Below, one piece after another: positions 33,993 through 43,696 of a stretch of DNA of 64,000 nt. The notes under the pieces are model-generated. The model was not told the origin of the DNA, did no database searches, and saw nothing but the letters and a program-made list of their open reading frames with translations. A program made the translations under genes and the position numbers. Location of the stretch: positions 558,001 to 622,000 of the forward strand of contig NZ_CAXBGN010000003.1 in assembly GCF_963975415.1 (NCBI RefSeq), in the 5' to 3' direction. This stretch comes from Kriegella sp963975415. GTDB lineage: Bacteria > Bacteroidota > Bacteroidia > Flavobacteriales > Flavobacteriaceae. Every line of letters starts with the position of its first letter. Position 1 is the stretch's first letter.

Positions 33993-34553
33993 TTAATGAT
34001 TTTTTTTCCATTTTACATACGCTTCGTACTGTGACTCCGAAAGAATAGATTCTAATTTTTTGTCTTGATCATCCTCTAAGTCTCTTCCTTCCGTGGGCTT
34101 ATAATTTCTCATTGCGGTTCTAAATTGTTGAATTTGTGCTTCGGTCATTTTAAGATCCGTATACATTTTTTCAAAATTAGTGGTTTCGGTGTCAATGTTG
34201 CTTGCTGCGTTCATCATGGCATTTGATGCCGCCCCGGTTGACCCACTACTCTGATTGACAATATTTCCGCTGGTTATGCTCGTTCCTTCGATGTTCTCGT
34301 TGGTGTGTTGGTCCCTGGTCGAACTCGAAGTTTGATCGGCAAGGTTTAAATCGGCTCCAGTAGTGCCTCTATTAGCCGCTAAAACGTTTCCGGTTTTCGG
34401 GGTATTCTCAGATGATGCCTCTTCATTGTATGTTGTTTTACCATCTACGGTTTGGGTGTTCGCCAAACTATCTTTGGCCTTTTTGTCTTTAACGCTTTTA
34501 CACGAAAAAAAGACGGTCAACAATAATGCGATTAAAATTCCTTGTGGTTTCAT
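33993..34553 (-). CDS. Lipoprotein with Ser/Thr/Asn-rich linker and C-terminal LTxxQ-like helices
   Basis: A 186-residue protein with lipoprotein signal (LLLTVFFSC at about residue 18). The middle 100 residues are low complexity, rich in Thr, Ser, Asn and Gly, and likely disordered. The last 60 residues (MYTDLKMTEAQIQQFRTAMRNY ... LESILSESQYEAYVKWK) resemble the helical repeats of Spy/CpxP-like LTxxQ proteins. It might sense or chaperone periplasmic proteins under stress; this is inference. Not a recognised family as a whole. Confidence 0.7.
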   Translation of the reverse strand: MKPQGILIALLLTVFFSCKSVKDKKAKDSLANTQTVDGKTTYNEEASSENTPKTGNVLAANRGTTGADLNLADQTSSSTRDQHTNENIEGTSITSGNIVNQSSGSTGAASNAMMNAASNIDTETTNFEKMYTDLKMTEAQIQQFRTAMRNYKPTEGRDLEDDQDKKLESILSESQYEAYVKWKKNH

Positions 34554-34757
34554 TCTAATTGTTTTTCAACTTTTAATAAAGGTAAATCTTCGGTGCTGTT
34601 AGGGTTGACTTTATCGCATAATAAATTGGCCGTATTGCAGCGTGAATGGGCACTCTATCATTACCTTAGGGTATCACCCCTATGCTGCACCAAATACCGG
34701 CATAGCATGTTCGTAGCGCTAGTGCTATTTATAGGTTCGATGCAGCTAGAAAACAAT

Positions 34758-35078
34758 TTAGTTTTTAGCCATCTTTCTGCAAGCCTCTGCACAGATTGTA
34801 CAAGATTCCGCACATTTGGCACAGTGTTCATGCGGGTGTTGTCCGCATTGTTCTGCACACCATTCACATATTTCAGAACATAATTGGCAATATTCCTTCG
34901 TAAACGGACTATTGGCCAATAAATGGGAAATACATGCATTGCAGGTTTCCATACAAAGTATACAACAGGTAGGGCAGTCATTCATACTTTCTTTGCCCGC
35001 CATTTGAATCAAGCAATTCTTACAGTCTATTAAACATTCTTGACAGGCTTTGATACACTCTTCATAGGTAGTTAACAT
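34758..35078 (-). CDS. Cys-rich four-helix copper-binding protein (DUF326/Csp-like)
   Basis: A 106-residue protein with about 20 Cys in CxxxC spacings along predicted helices: CIKACQECLIDCKNCL, CPTCCILCMETCNAC, YCQLCSEICEWCAEQCGQH and CAKCAESCTICAEAC. This is the pattern of the Csp/DUF326 copper-storage bundles, which bind many Cu(I) ions through inward Cys residues. No signal peptide, so a cytoplasmic Csp3-like form is likely. It may buffer copper, fitting the cupredoxin protein elsewhere in the window only loosely. Confidence 0.9.
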   Translation of the reverse strand: MLTTYEECIKACQECLIDCKNCLIQMAGKESMNDCPTCCILCMETCNACISHLLANSPFTKEYCQLCSEICEWCAEQCGQHPHEHCAKCAESCTICAEACRKMAKN

Positions 35079-35194
35079 TTTGGCGGGTTTTATAATTTAT
35101 ATTAAAAATAGTTATGGTGACGTGAGTAGGTTTGCTCTAAAAGAAGATTCATGAACTCGAAAGCACCTATTAACCATTTGTCAATTGAAAAATA

Positions 35195-36424
35195 ATGTTA
35201 ATTTTAGGCGCTCTTCGAATCAACAAAAAGGCAATTATGCGAGAAATGGATAAAGTGATACCGAATTTGGCACATAGGGGTATTTATGTAGGTAGATGTT
35301 TTGTATCGGAGACATACGCATATAAAGGTATTGCCGGACCCCATGTCGTTTTGGTGAAGAACAACGAGGTTTTCGATTTATCAGAATATTTTAACTCAAC
35401 GGCACAGCTTATCAATACTCCGAATATCATCTCCAAACTACGGAAATTAGAACAGTTGAAGAGTTTGGGCAAGTTAACCGACATCCTTGAAAATTCTATT
35501 TTCTCTGTCCGAAAAAGTGATTTGCCTTATTTTATTGCGCCCAATGACATTCAGGCCGTGAAAGCCTGTGGCGTTACCTTTATTGAAAGTTTGCTCGAGA
35601 GGGTCATTGAAGAAAAAGCAAAGGGAGACGCTAGTAAGGCTTCTGAATTACGTGCCGTAATCATCGATAGAATTGGTGAAGATTTGAGCACTGTTGTACC
35701 CGGTTCAAATAATGCAATGCTCTTAAAGGAAGAGCTTCAGAATCAAGGGTTGTGGTCACAATATTTAGAGGTTGGAATAGGGAAAGATGCTGAAATATTC
35801 ACTAAAAGCCAGCCTTTATCATCTGTAGGATATGGTGCGGAAATCGGAGTTTTAGGAGATTCTAATTGGAACAATCCCGAGCCCGAAGTGGTTTTGGCCG
35901 TATCTAAAGAAGGCAAAATCATTGGGGCCACCCTTGGCAACGATGTAAACCTTAGAGATTATGAGGGTAGAAGTGCACTGCTCTTGGGAGAGGCAAAAGA
36001 TCAGAACGGTTCTTGCGCCATAGGGCCGTTAATACGATTGTTTGATGATACTTTTACCTTGGAGACCATCAAAAAGGAAACCATCAATTTAAAAATTACC
36101 GGTGTTGATGGCTTTGAGCTTCAGGCGTCTTCACCAATGGGTAAAATTAGTAGGGCGCCAGAAAAACTTGTGAAACAGGCCATAGGTAAAAATCATCAGT
36201 ACCCTGACGGACTGGTTCTTTTTTGTGGAACGATGTTCGCGCCTACAAAAGACCGCAATATTCCGGGCAACGGGTTCACCCATAAGGTAGGTGACAAGGT
36301 CGAAATCTTTTCGGAACATTTAGGCACTTTGGCCAATTGGGTAAATGATTGTGATAAAATAGCACCTTGGGAATGGGGAATTTCATCCTTTTTAGAGTTC
36401 CATACAAAAAGAAGTTTGGCATAA
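35195..36424 (+). CDS. Fumarylacetoacetate hydrolase (FAH)-family enzyme
   Basis: A 409-residue FAH-superfamily protein. The catalytic core shows PEPEVVLAVSKEGKIIG with the metal-binding Glu residues, GNDVNLRDYEGRSALLL, and a C-terminal NGFTHKVGDKVEIFSEHLG. The 409-residue length and N-terminal extension resemble members that split or dehydrate 2-keto-3-deoxy sugar acids, instead of fumarylacetoacetate itself. An internal ATG at 35237 is a possible start. It precedes a secreted Gfo/Idh/MocA oxidoreductase and GH28, so a galacturonide or deoxy-sugar acid role is reasonable. Confidence 0.85.
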   Translation: MLILGALRINKKAIMREMDKVIPNLAHRGIYVGRCFVSETYAYKGIAGPHVVLVKNNEVFDLSEYFNSTAQLINTPNIISKLRKLEQLKSLGKLTDILENSIFSVRKSDLPYFIAPNDIQAVKACGVTFIESLLERVIEEKAKGDASKASELRAVIIDRIGEDLSTVVPGSNNAMLLKEELQNQGLWSQYLEVGIGKDAEIFTKSQPLSSVGYGAEIGVLGDSNWNNPEPEVVLAVSKEGKIIGATLGNDVNLRDYEGRSALLLGEAKDQNGSCAIGPLIRLFDDTFTLETIKKETINLKITGVDGFELQASSPMGKISRAPEKLVKQAIGKNHQYPDGLVLFCGTMFAPTKDRNIPGNGFTHKVGDKVEIFSEHLGTLANWVNDCDKIAPWEWGISSFLEFHTKRSLA

Positions 36425-36475
36425 GCCAATGAGTTTAGTTTTAATTTAGGGAATACCATTGTAAATTATCTGTAA

Positions 36476-37921
36476 ATGACAAAGAGAAGAAGTTTTATTA
36501 AAAAAAGTGCGATGGCTTTCGGAGCCGTTACCATACTGCCAAATCATGTAGTTTTTGGGAAAAAAGCAACCTACAACAGCAAAGGGGAGGTGGTAAAGAA
36601 AGGAACCGTATTGCCAAATGACAAGGTAAATATGGGTTTTTGCGGTATAGGCAATCGTGGGGGGCAAATATTCAATGAATTTGTGAAAACAGGTATGGTA
36701 AACGTTGCAGTATTCTGTGATACCGATATGGGGGGCAAGCACACGTTGAAGAACCTTGAGGCATTTCCTGATGTGCCTAGATTTCAAGATTTTCGTAAAA
36801 TGTTGGATGCCACCGCAGGCGATTTAGATGCCGTATGTATTGGTACGCCTGATTTTTCGCATTTTCCTATAGCCATGCTTGCCATGTCTTTAGGTAAAAA
36901 TGTTTATGTAGAAAAGCCACTCTCGCGCACCTTTGAAGAATCTGAGCTTTTAATGGGCGCCGCTAAAAAATATAATGTAATAACCCAAATGGGTAATCAA
37001 GGACATTCGGGAGAGAACTATTTTCAGTTTAAGAGTTGGGTTGAAAACGGAATTATAAAAGATGTGACCAAGGTAACTGCACATATGAACGGTAGAAGAC
37101 GCTGGCACGGCTGGGATACATCAATGAAGGAGTTTCCCGAAGCTCAAAACATACCGGCTACCTTAGATTGGGATACTTGGTTGGGTACGGCTAAACATCA
37201 CGGTTATCACGAAGATTTTATAAATGGCCAATGGAGGTGTTGGTACGATTTCGGAATGGGTGCCTTAGGCGATTGGGGTGCACATATTATGGATACGATG
37301 CATGAGTTTTTAGATCTAGGCTTGCCATCGGTAATCGATCCTGTAAAAATTGAAGGCCATAATCCATTATTTTATCCGCAGGCATCTACCCTTGACTTTA
37401 AATTTCCCAAGCGAAAAAAAATGCCGGCAGTAACGATATCATGGTATGATGGGATGAACAATATTCCAGAGATTCCTGAGGGCTATGGTAAATCGGAACT
37501 GGACCCAAATATTCCAGCTGCGAGCAACGGAAAAATAAAACCCAATAAGCTCAACCCGGGTAAGATAATCTACAGTAAAGACTTGACCTTTAAAGGTGGA
37601 ACGCATGGTAGTGCTCTTTCAATTATTCCTGAGGAAGCGGCTAATGATATGGCGTCGAAGTTACCCGTGGTGCCTGAAAGCCCTTCGAATCATTTTGAGA
37701 ATTTTGCTTTAGCTTGTCGAGGTATGGAAACAACCCGTTCCCCATTCGAGATTTCAGCTCCGCTGAGCCAAGTTTTTTGCTTGGGAACTATTGCACAGCG
37801 ACTCAACACAAAGTTGAAATTTGATAGAAAGAAGAAGCGTATCACCAATAATAAACTGGCGAACCAATTACTGGTAGGTGCACCGCCACGCAAAGAGTGG
37901 GAGGAATTTTATAAACTCTAA
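36476..37921 (+). CDS. Exported (Tat) Gfo/Idh/MocA-family oxidoreductase
   Basis: A 481-residue protein with a twin-arginine signal (MTKRRSFIKKSAMAFGAVTIL). The Rossmann motif is FCGIGNRGGQ, and the family EKPL motif occurs in NVYVEKPLSRTF. Large Tat-exported members in Bacteroidota act on glycosides in the periplasm with tightly bound NAD, and some are GH109-like. It follows the FAH gene by 51 bp and precedes the GH28 gene by 20 bp. A decayed copy of its 3' part lies at 39917-40134. Confidence 0.9.
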   Translation: MTKRRSFIKKSAMAFGAVTILPNHVVFGKKATYNSKGEVVKKGTVLPNDKVNMGFCGIGNRGGQIFNEFVKTGMVNVAVFCDTDMGGKHTLKNLEAFPDVPRFQDFRKMLDATAGDLDAVCIGTPDFSHFPIAMLAMSLGKNVYVEKPLSRTFEESELLMGAAKKYNVITQMGNQGHSGENYFQFKSWVENGIIKDVTKVTAHMNGRRRWHGWDTSMKEFPEAQNIPATLDWDTWLGTAKHHGYHEDFINGQWRCWYDFGMGALGDWGAHIMDTMHEFLDLGLPSVIDPVKIEGHNPLFYPQASTLDFKFPKRKKMPAVTISWYDGMNNIPEIPEGYGKSELDPNIPAASNGKIKPNKLNPGKIIYSKDLTFKGGTHGSALSIIPEEAANDMASKLPVVPESPSNHFENFALACRGMETTRSPFEISAPLSQVFCLGTIAQRLNTKLKFDRKKKRITNNKLANQLLVGAPPRKEWEEFYKL

Positions 37922-37941
37922 AAATTGATATTTCAAGTTTT

Positions 37942-39513
37942 ATGGGCCGCTTTGTATTAAGGAAATTAATTACTGGCTTTCTGACTCTGTTCGCTTCGAC
38001 AGGAATCTTGGCTCAAGAGTATACTATAACAGACTTCGGGGCCATGAATGGTGGAAAAATGTTGGCATCATCCGCAATTCAATCAGCCATTGATACTGCC
38101 CATAAAAAAGGTGGTGGAAAGGTGGTTGTACCCGAAGGTGTTTTTCTAACTGGCAGTATCGTACTTAAAACAGGGGTTGAGCTACACCTGAAGAAAGATG
38201 CCATACTTCTGGGAAGTACGAACCCCTATGATTATAAGGGAATAAATCGATGGAAATCACTGGTTTTGGCAGATGGCCAGAATCATATTGCCATTACCGG
38301 GGAAGGCACTATTGATGGTCAGGGTCAAGACTTGGCGTTAAAAGTGGACAGCCTTTTTCATATAGGAAAACTCGATAGTACCAATTATAACCTTCGTAGG
38401 AACAGGCCAAGTGAGGTTATGCGACCACAACTTATTGAAGTAGTGAACAGCGAAAATATAACGATATCTGGTATAACGTTGAAGAATGCGGCTTGTTGGG
38501 TGCAGACATATGACAAGTGTACAAATCTGATTATCGATAATATTCAGGTCGATAGTGATGCCTATTGGAACAATGATGGCATGGATATTAGTGACTGCAA
38601 AAATGTTCGCATAACCAACTGTTATGTAAATGCGGCCGATGATGGAATATGTCTTAAATCGCATACAAAGGGTTTCATGAACGATAGTATTTATATCGCT
38701 AATTGTATTATACGATCCAGTGCCAGTGCAATAAAATTTGGTACCGCCTCCGTTGGGGGATTCAAGAATATTACAATAGCGAACATAACAATTTTTGATA
38801 CTTTTCGATCCGCTATAGCTCTTGAAGCGGTTGACGGTGGCACCATAGAAAATGTAGCGGTTACCAATGTATCTGCGACCACTACGGGGAATGCCCTATT
38901 TATTAAACTTGGGCATAGAAATGTAGATGGTAAAGTAGGTGCGATCAAAAATATAAAGATCAAAAATTTGAACGTGCATATCCCGTTCGCCAAGCCAGAC
39001 CTTAAATATAAAATTAGAGGCCCGGAACCGCCATTTTTTCACAACGTTTTTCCGGCCTCAATTTCTGGGTTGCCTGGGCATGATGTTGAAAATATTACCT
39101 TGGAAAACATCGCTATTTCGTATCCCGGACGTGGGAATAAAGGATATGCCCATGTACCGGTTTGGCGCCTTAACTCAATACCTGAAAAAGCCTCCTCGTA
39201 TCCTGAATTTTCTATGTTTGGTGAGCTCCCATCTTGGGGATTTTATGTGAGACACGCTAGTGGACTGGAAATGAACAATGTAAGGTTGAGCGTTAGAGAG
39301 GAAGATTTTCGTCCGGCCTATGTTTTTGATGATGTAAAAGGGTTGAAAATCGACGGTGGTAGCATCACATCGCTATCCGATAATGAGCAATTTGTTATTA
39401 AGGATGTTAAGGGTATGAAAGTGAGCAAACTTTCTGTAGATGGACTTGAATTGGAAAAAGTGATGTCTTTTGGTAAAAATTCAGGCATACACGGGGTTGA
39501 ATTACAAAAGTAA
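37942..39513 (+). CDS. Secreted GH28 (polygalacturonase-family) glycoside hydrolase
   Basis: A 523-residue right-handed beta-helix enzyme with a signal peptide (ends around AQEYTITDFGA). GH28 catalytic Asps are present: WNNDGMDIS (one Asp) and ADDGICLKSH (the DD pair), with the coiled repeats ITISGITLKN, LIIDNIQVDS and VRITNCYVN between. It inverts and hydrolyses galacturonide or rhamnogalacturonide linkages in pectin-like glycans; the exact substrate is not readable. With the FAH and Gfo/Idh genes it makes a uronate cluster. An (ACT)12 repeat starts 8 bp after its stop. Confidence 0.9.
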   Translation: MGRFVLRKLITGFLTLFASTGILAQEYTITDFGAMNGGKMLASSAIQSAIDTAHKKGGGKVVVPEGVFLTGSIVLKTGVELHLKKDAILLGSTNPYDYKGINRWKSLVLADGQNHIAITGEGTIDGQGQDLALKVDSLFHIGKLDSTNYNLRRNRPSEVMRPQLIEVVNSENITISGITLKNAACWVQTYDKCTNLIIDNIQVDSDAYWNNDGMDISDCKNVRITNCYVNAADDGICLKSHTKGFMNDSIYIANCIIRSSASAIKFGTASVGGFKNITIANITIFDTFRSAIALEAVDGGTIENVAVTNVSATTTGNALFIKLGHRNVDGKVGAIKNIKIKNLNVHIPFAKPDLKYKIRGPEPPFFHNVFPASISGLPGHDVENITLENIAISYPGRGNKGYAHVPVWRLNSIPEKASSYPEFSMFGELPSWGFYVRHASGLEMNNVRLSVREEDFRPAYVFDDVKGLKIDGGSITSLSDNEQFVIKDVKGMKVSKLSVDGLELEKVMSFGKNSGIHGVELQK

Positions 39514-39520
39514 CAAGGTT

Positions 39521-39558
<38 letters not shown>

Positions 39559-39626
39559 TTAAAATAAAGTGGGTGTATTCAATTTGTATGTGAATGCTAT
39601 ACTAAAAGAATAAAATTTTTTGTCTT

Positions 39627-39890
39627 ATGAAAACCTCAAAGAATATCGCTTATTTATTGTTGTGAATATTGATATTGTTGGGGTGTTTCGAAAATAAGAA
39701 ACCCACGATCTACCTCTTGTATTGTTTATATTTTAGTCGATTGTGGTATAGCCACATATAACTAACCGTTGAGTCCAACACAAAGATTCCCGATTTTGAT
39801 AAATTCGACTCAGAGGTAAGACGGTTTATCGATGCACATTGACCTTCTCCAGTTTGTACGCCAACCACGATTTCGGTCTACGACCAGTAG
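39627..39890 (+). pseudogene. Decayed N-terminal fragment of a sulfatase lipoprotein gene
   Basis: One reading frame carries all recognisable parts, broken by internal stops: a lipoprotein signal MKTSKNIAYLLL*ILILLGC, then NTKIPDFDKFDSEVRRFIDAH*PSPVCTPTT. This is the sulfatase pattern of TPNIDKLASEG-FTDAH-SP-VCTPTR. The key Arg after CTP is now Thr, and stops at codons 13, 45 and 72 plus the loss of the middle show it is dead. It probably belonged to the neighbouring glycan cluster. The call comes from comparison with the family pattern, not from a search. Confidence 0.75.
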
Positions 39891-39916
39891 CAAATGAAAC
39901 GGATAATATCTCCTAA

Positions 39917-40134
39917 ATTCCTGAAGGCTATGGCAAATCGGAACTGGGTCTGATATTTCAGCGGAGAGTAACGGGGAAACCGAGCCCAATAAACTCGACC
40001 TCGGAAAGATAATCTACAGTAACGACCTGGTCTAGAAAGGCAGTATGTACTGCAGTCCGTTATCAATTGGTGAACTGGCCAAGTATGGGTGGGTGCAGCA
40101 CCGGACAAAGAGGGAAGGTTTTTATACACTATAA
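39917..40134 (+). pseudogene. Decayed 3' fragment of a Gfo/Idh/MocA oxidoreductase gene
   Basis: The DNA is clearly similar to the 3' part of the intact gene at 36476-37921. IPEGYGKSELG is read in one frame; after a frameshift ESNGETEPNKLDLGKIIYSND follows (compare ASNGKIKPNKLNPGKIIYSKD), then a TAG stop. After a deletion of roughly 230 bp, the terminal GAPPRKEWEEFYKL region is still traceable up to 40134. A duplicated paralog of the Gfo/Idh gene therefore decayed here. Confidence 0.85.
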
Positions 40135-40475
40135 TCTTTTTGTAGTGCACTTTTTATTTGGGTCGAACAATCATAAACTTCAAGGGCCGCTCCTAACTGT
40201 TGGTTTGACCTTATTTAATTCATATTTAGCATCGTACCTGCTTTTCTTTCCTTGGTTTGAAGGCCTTAAACGTATTCTGGGTGATATATCCTTAACAAAA
40301 GCATAATATTTTGATGTTAAAAAATTTAACTTCAAATAAAAAATACCCCCTTTATTTGCAAAAAAAATTACTTATATGAAAAATATTATTATATTTAGTC
40401 ACAAAATTATACTATTAGTAAATTTTGAAATCGAAGGCTTTTTAACATTTATGAACCAACCAAATTCTAACAACA
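40135..40475. other. Upstream region of the susC-like gene
   Basis: This 341-bp AT-rich region has no gene. It should contain the promoter of the SusC-like gene and carries the palindrome at 40405-40423. A sequence TAACATTT near 40443 is only a loose match to the TAnnTTTG element. Confidence 0.5.
40405..40423. promoter_or_regulatory. Candidate operator upstream of susC, shared with phnA
   Basis: AATTATACTATTAGTAAAT contains a perfect 11-bp palindrome TACTA-T-TAGTA (40410-40420), 56 bp before the susC start. It matches the site at 51327-51345 upstream of phnA in 16 of 19 positions. The pair suggests one regulator for uptake and catabolism; no regulator gene lies in this part of the window. 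Confidence 0.5.
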
Positions 40476-43400
40476 ATGAACAAAAGTAAAATCAGATACT
40501 TCCTGCTGCTATTTACAGGAATGACACAGGTGCTTTCGGCCAATATTTCGGGTGATGCCCCAATTGCGAAAATGGATTTCTCCACAGTTTCGGAAATGCG
40601 CTTTCAGGGAACACTTGAAGGAACCGTGATGGATGATCAGAATCTTCCGTTGCCGGGCGCGTCGATTGTAATTAAAGGCACTACAGAAGGTGTGGTGAGT
40701 GATTTTGACGGAAACTTTAGCATAGCGGTATCAAGTGGCGATATTATTGTCGTGTCGTATATAGGGTACGAATCAAAAGAAATTGCGATAGCCGATCAAA
40801 CTCAGATAATTGTTACGTTAGATACTGCAAGTAGCGAGTTGGAAGAGGTTGTAGTGACCGCATTGGGAATAAAGAAAAGTAAAAAACGTATTGGTTATGC
40901 GACTCAAGAGGTTAAAGGAGTATCCATTCAAAAGGCAATTACTCCCAATGCGTTGGAGTCTTTGTCGGGTAAAGTTGCCGGACTTACCGTTATTAGTAAT
41001 GGGGCTGATTTTTTCTCCGATCCAAGTATTTTCTTAAGAGGAGAGCGTCCCTTATTGGTAATTGATGGTGTGCCACAGCCAAATACCGATTTTTGGAATA
41101 TCAGTTCAGATGATATTGATAATATCAATGTACTTAAAGGGGCAGCTGCATCTGCCTTATACGGTTCGTTAGGTAAACACGGAGCCCTACAGATAACAAT
41201 GAAAACGGGAAAAGGTACAGACGGTACGGTCATCTCTGTAAATAGCTCAACAACTTTTCAAACGGGCTTTTTAAGAATTCCAAAGGCACAGACGCAATAT
41301 GGCCCAGGAAATACAGGACGATATGAGTTTGGTACCGGGGCAGCCGGTGGTGGTGGTGTCAATGATTTTGATTATTCGATATGGGGCCCAAAATTTGATG
41401 GTAGGCTTATCAAACAATCTGACTCCCCGATTGATCCCGAGACTGGGGAGCGTATTGCTACACCTTGGGTGTCGAGAGGCCCTGATAACCTCGGAAATTT
41501 TGTGGAAACCGGCCTGGTTACTTCTAATAATGTTACCGTGCGTTCGAGTTCTGAAAAAGGTAGTTTTATTATTTCCGATACCTATAAATATGCCAAAGGC
41601 TCTATTCCAGGTCAAAAATTAGATATTAATACCATTAGACTTGCTGGTAATTTGAATGTATCCGACGTTATTACGGTCGATGCATCGTTGCAATACAATT
41701 ACCAATATTCAGACAATAGAATACGGGGTAGCTATGGTCCTACTTCGCCTATTTATTTATTGAGTATTTGGGGAGGGGCAAATTTCGATGTCAGAAATCT
41801 TGAACATGTATGGGTTCCGGGAAAGGAAGGTATAAAGCAAGATTTTGTAGAGAACTGGCGCTATAATAATCCGTATGCCTTGGCTTATAATTGGAAAAAG
41901 CCATGGACGAAGCATGATATACTTACCTACGGTAAAGTGAATTTTAAGATTTCCGATAAGGTGAATGCCTTTGTAAGAAGTTCGCTTAGTACATATTCCT
42001 TGACCGATAACGAAGAAATTTCCAAAGATATCTACAACTACGATATTCCAGACAGGGGAGGGCGATTTAGGTACAATGCATCGCGTTATTTTGAAAACAA
42101 TACAGATTTTCTAATAACCTATAGCGACCAATTCTTTAACGATGATATTTCTTTAGAGGCCACTCTAGGGGGTAATCAGCGCTATTACAATATGCAGAGA
42201 GAAAGCGCAAGTACTACCCAGCTTATTGTACCTGAGGTTTTTACGCTTCAAAATTCAGTTGATCAGGTGACACCCACCAGTTCAAAGGAGTCTCAAGGAG
42301 TCTACAGTGCCTATGCGGTTTTTGATTTCTCTTATAAAAATCAGATATTTTTTGGAATGACAGGAAGGGTCGATAAATCTTCGACACTGCCAGAGGCAAA
42401 CGATACCTTTTTCTATCCGTCAATATATTCGAGTATCGTGCTTAGCGATATGATTAAATTTCCAGATTTTGTCAGTTATTTAAAGTTAAGAACGGCTTAT
42501 GCCCAGGTTGGGGGCGATTTAGGCATTTACGAAGCTACGAATTCGTATTCTACGGATAGATATAGAAATTTACCTACCGCAAATTATCCCGGTACTTTAG
42601 AGAATCCCAATTTACAGCCGTCCTTTACAAATTCTTATGAATACGGATTTGAGATGAAATTCTTCAAAAGCAGATTGGGTATCGATTTTTCATATTATAG
42701 AAATCAAAATGGTCCACAAATCTTTACGCAACCATTTTCCGATGCTTCCGCCTATAGTGGAATCTTGTTGAACGGAAGAACTACGGAACGAAAAGGACTC
42801 GACTTTTCGATCACCGCCTCACCGATACGAACAAAAAATTTCAATTGGAACGCCATTATTAATTTTGACAAATCTAAAAACTACCTAACCTCACTGCCTC
42901 CATTGCCCGATGGTACAGTGCCGGAATGGGAGGGCGAATCAGATGCTAATTTTAGAACAAAAGTGGGCACGCCCATTGGTGATTACTGGTATTATGTATG
43001 GGAAAAATCCCCGGATGGTGACCTGATCATTTATGAAAATGGTTTGCCAAAAAGAACAGACTTTAAGGTGAATACCGGAAATACACAACCAGATTTTATC
43101 GCAAGTATTAATAATTCGATATCGTATAAAGATCTAACGCTTAGTTTTTTGTTTGATGGTAGATTTGGTGGTATAACACAAGATGCTTATGAGCGCGACC
43201 TTTGGAGGGCGGGAGGCCACCCCGATGCCATTCACCCTGAAAGGGAATTGTCGAATATTGCCTATGTAAATGGAGGCGATGCCAAAACCATGCAAATTGA
43301 AGGTGTTACCATAGTATCTGGTGATGTTACATATGACCCTGACGGAAATATCTTAACAGATACCAGGGTGTTTGAACCCAGCACCTACATGGTTGACTAC

Positions 43401-43685
43401 CAATCTTGGGCTAGCCGGTATAAAGCAGATTGGCCCAGTGTTATTAAAGACAAAACCTTTATTAAGCTTAGGGAGGTAGCGTTAACGTATAATTTTACAT
43501 CCAAAATATTAGATAAAACCTTTTTTGATTCTGCCTCACTTTCTCTAATAGGTAGAAACTTATTGTATTGGACAAAGGATCACTATTATGGAGACCTAGA
43601 TACCTATACTTTAAATCAAGGCGATACGGGGTTGCAACTGCCTTCTCAAAGATCGGTTGGTTTTAATCTAAATGTTTCATTTTAA
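40476..43685 (+). CDS. SusC/RagA-type TonB-linked outer-membrane transporter
   Basis: A 1069-residue TonB-dependent transporter with signal peptide. Residues about 45-125 form the CarboxypepD_reg-like domain (LEGTVMDDQNLPLPGASIVIKGT ... VVSYIGYES), then a TonB-box-like LEEVVVTALGI, the plug domain (LESLSGKVAGLTV, LLVIDGVP) and a 22-strand barrel ending in the C-terminal aromatic VSF. It is smaller in its plug and barrel than typical starch SusC but within range. It imports a complex ligand with the SusD partner encoded 11 bp downstream. The genes that follow suggest a phosphonate-bearing ligand. Confidence 0.96.
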   Translation: MNKSKIRYFLLLFTGMTQVLSANISGDAPIAKMDFSTVSEMRFQGTLEGTVMDDQNLPLPGASIVIKGTTEGVVSDFDGNFSIAVSSGDIIVVSYIGYESKEIAIADQTQIIVTLDTASSELEEVVVTALGIKKSKKRIGYATQEVKGVSIQKAITPNALESLSGKVAGLTVISNGADFFSDPSIFLRGERPLLVIDGVPQPNTDFWNISSDDIDNINVLKGAAASALYGSLGKHGALQITMKTGKGTDGTVISVNSSTTFQTGFLRIPKAQTQYGPGNTGRYEFGTGAAGGGGVNDFDYSIWGPKFDGRLIKQSDSPIDPETGERIATPWVSRGPDNLGNFVETGLVTSNNVTVRSSSEKGSFIISDTYKYAKGSIPGQKLDINTIRLAGNLNVSDVITVDASLQYNYQYSDNRIRGSYGPTSPIYLLSIWGGANFDVRNLEHVWVPGKEGIKQDFVENWRYNNPYALAYNWKKPWTKHDILTYGKVNFKISDKVNAFVRSSLSTYSLTDNEEISKDIYNYDIPDRGGRFRYNASRYFENNTDFLITYSDQFFNDDISLEATLGGNQRYYNMQRESASTTQLIVPEVFTLQNSVDQVTPTSSKESQGVYSAYAVFDFSYKNQIFFGMTGRVDKSSTLPEANDTFFYPSIYSSIVLSDMIKFPDFVSYLKLRTAYAQVGGDLGIYEATNSYSTDRYRNLPTANYPGTLENPNLQPSFTNSYEYGFEMKFFKSRLGIDFSYYRNQNGPQIFTQPFSDASAYSGILLNGRTTERKGLDFSITASPIRTKNFNWNAIINFDKSKNYLTSLPPLPDGTVPEWEGESDANFRTKVGTPIGDYWYYVWEKSPDGDLIIYENGLPKRTDFKVNTGNTQPDFIASINNSISYKDLTLSFLFDGRFGGITQDAYERDLWRAGGHPDAIHPERELSNIAYVNGGDAKTMQIEGVTIVSGDVTYDPDGNILTDTRVFEPSTYMVDYQSWASRYKADWPSVIKDKTFIKLREVALTYNFTSKILDKTFFDSASLSLIGRNLLYWTKDHYYGDLDTYTLNQGDTGLQLPSQRSVGFNLNVSF

Positions 43686-43696
43686 TACTGTTAATC

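Noticed and set aside
34542..34981. Overlapping ORFs on both strands near the Cys-rich gene
   Set aside because: They are frame shadows of the DUF326-type gene and its flank; only the Cys-patterned frame looks like a protein.
39878..40306. Two ORFs (90 codons minus, 79 codons plus) across the decayed region
   Set aside because: They overlap the Gfo/Idh remnant in other frames or run from it into the susC upstream region, and have no protein-like features.
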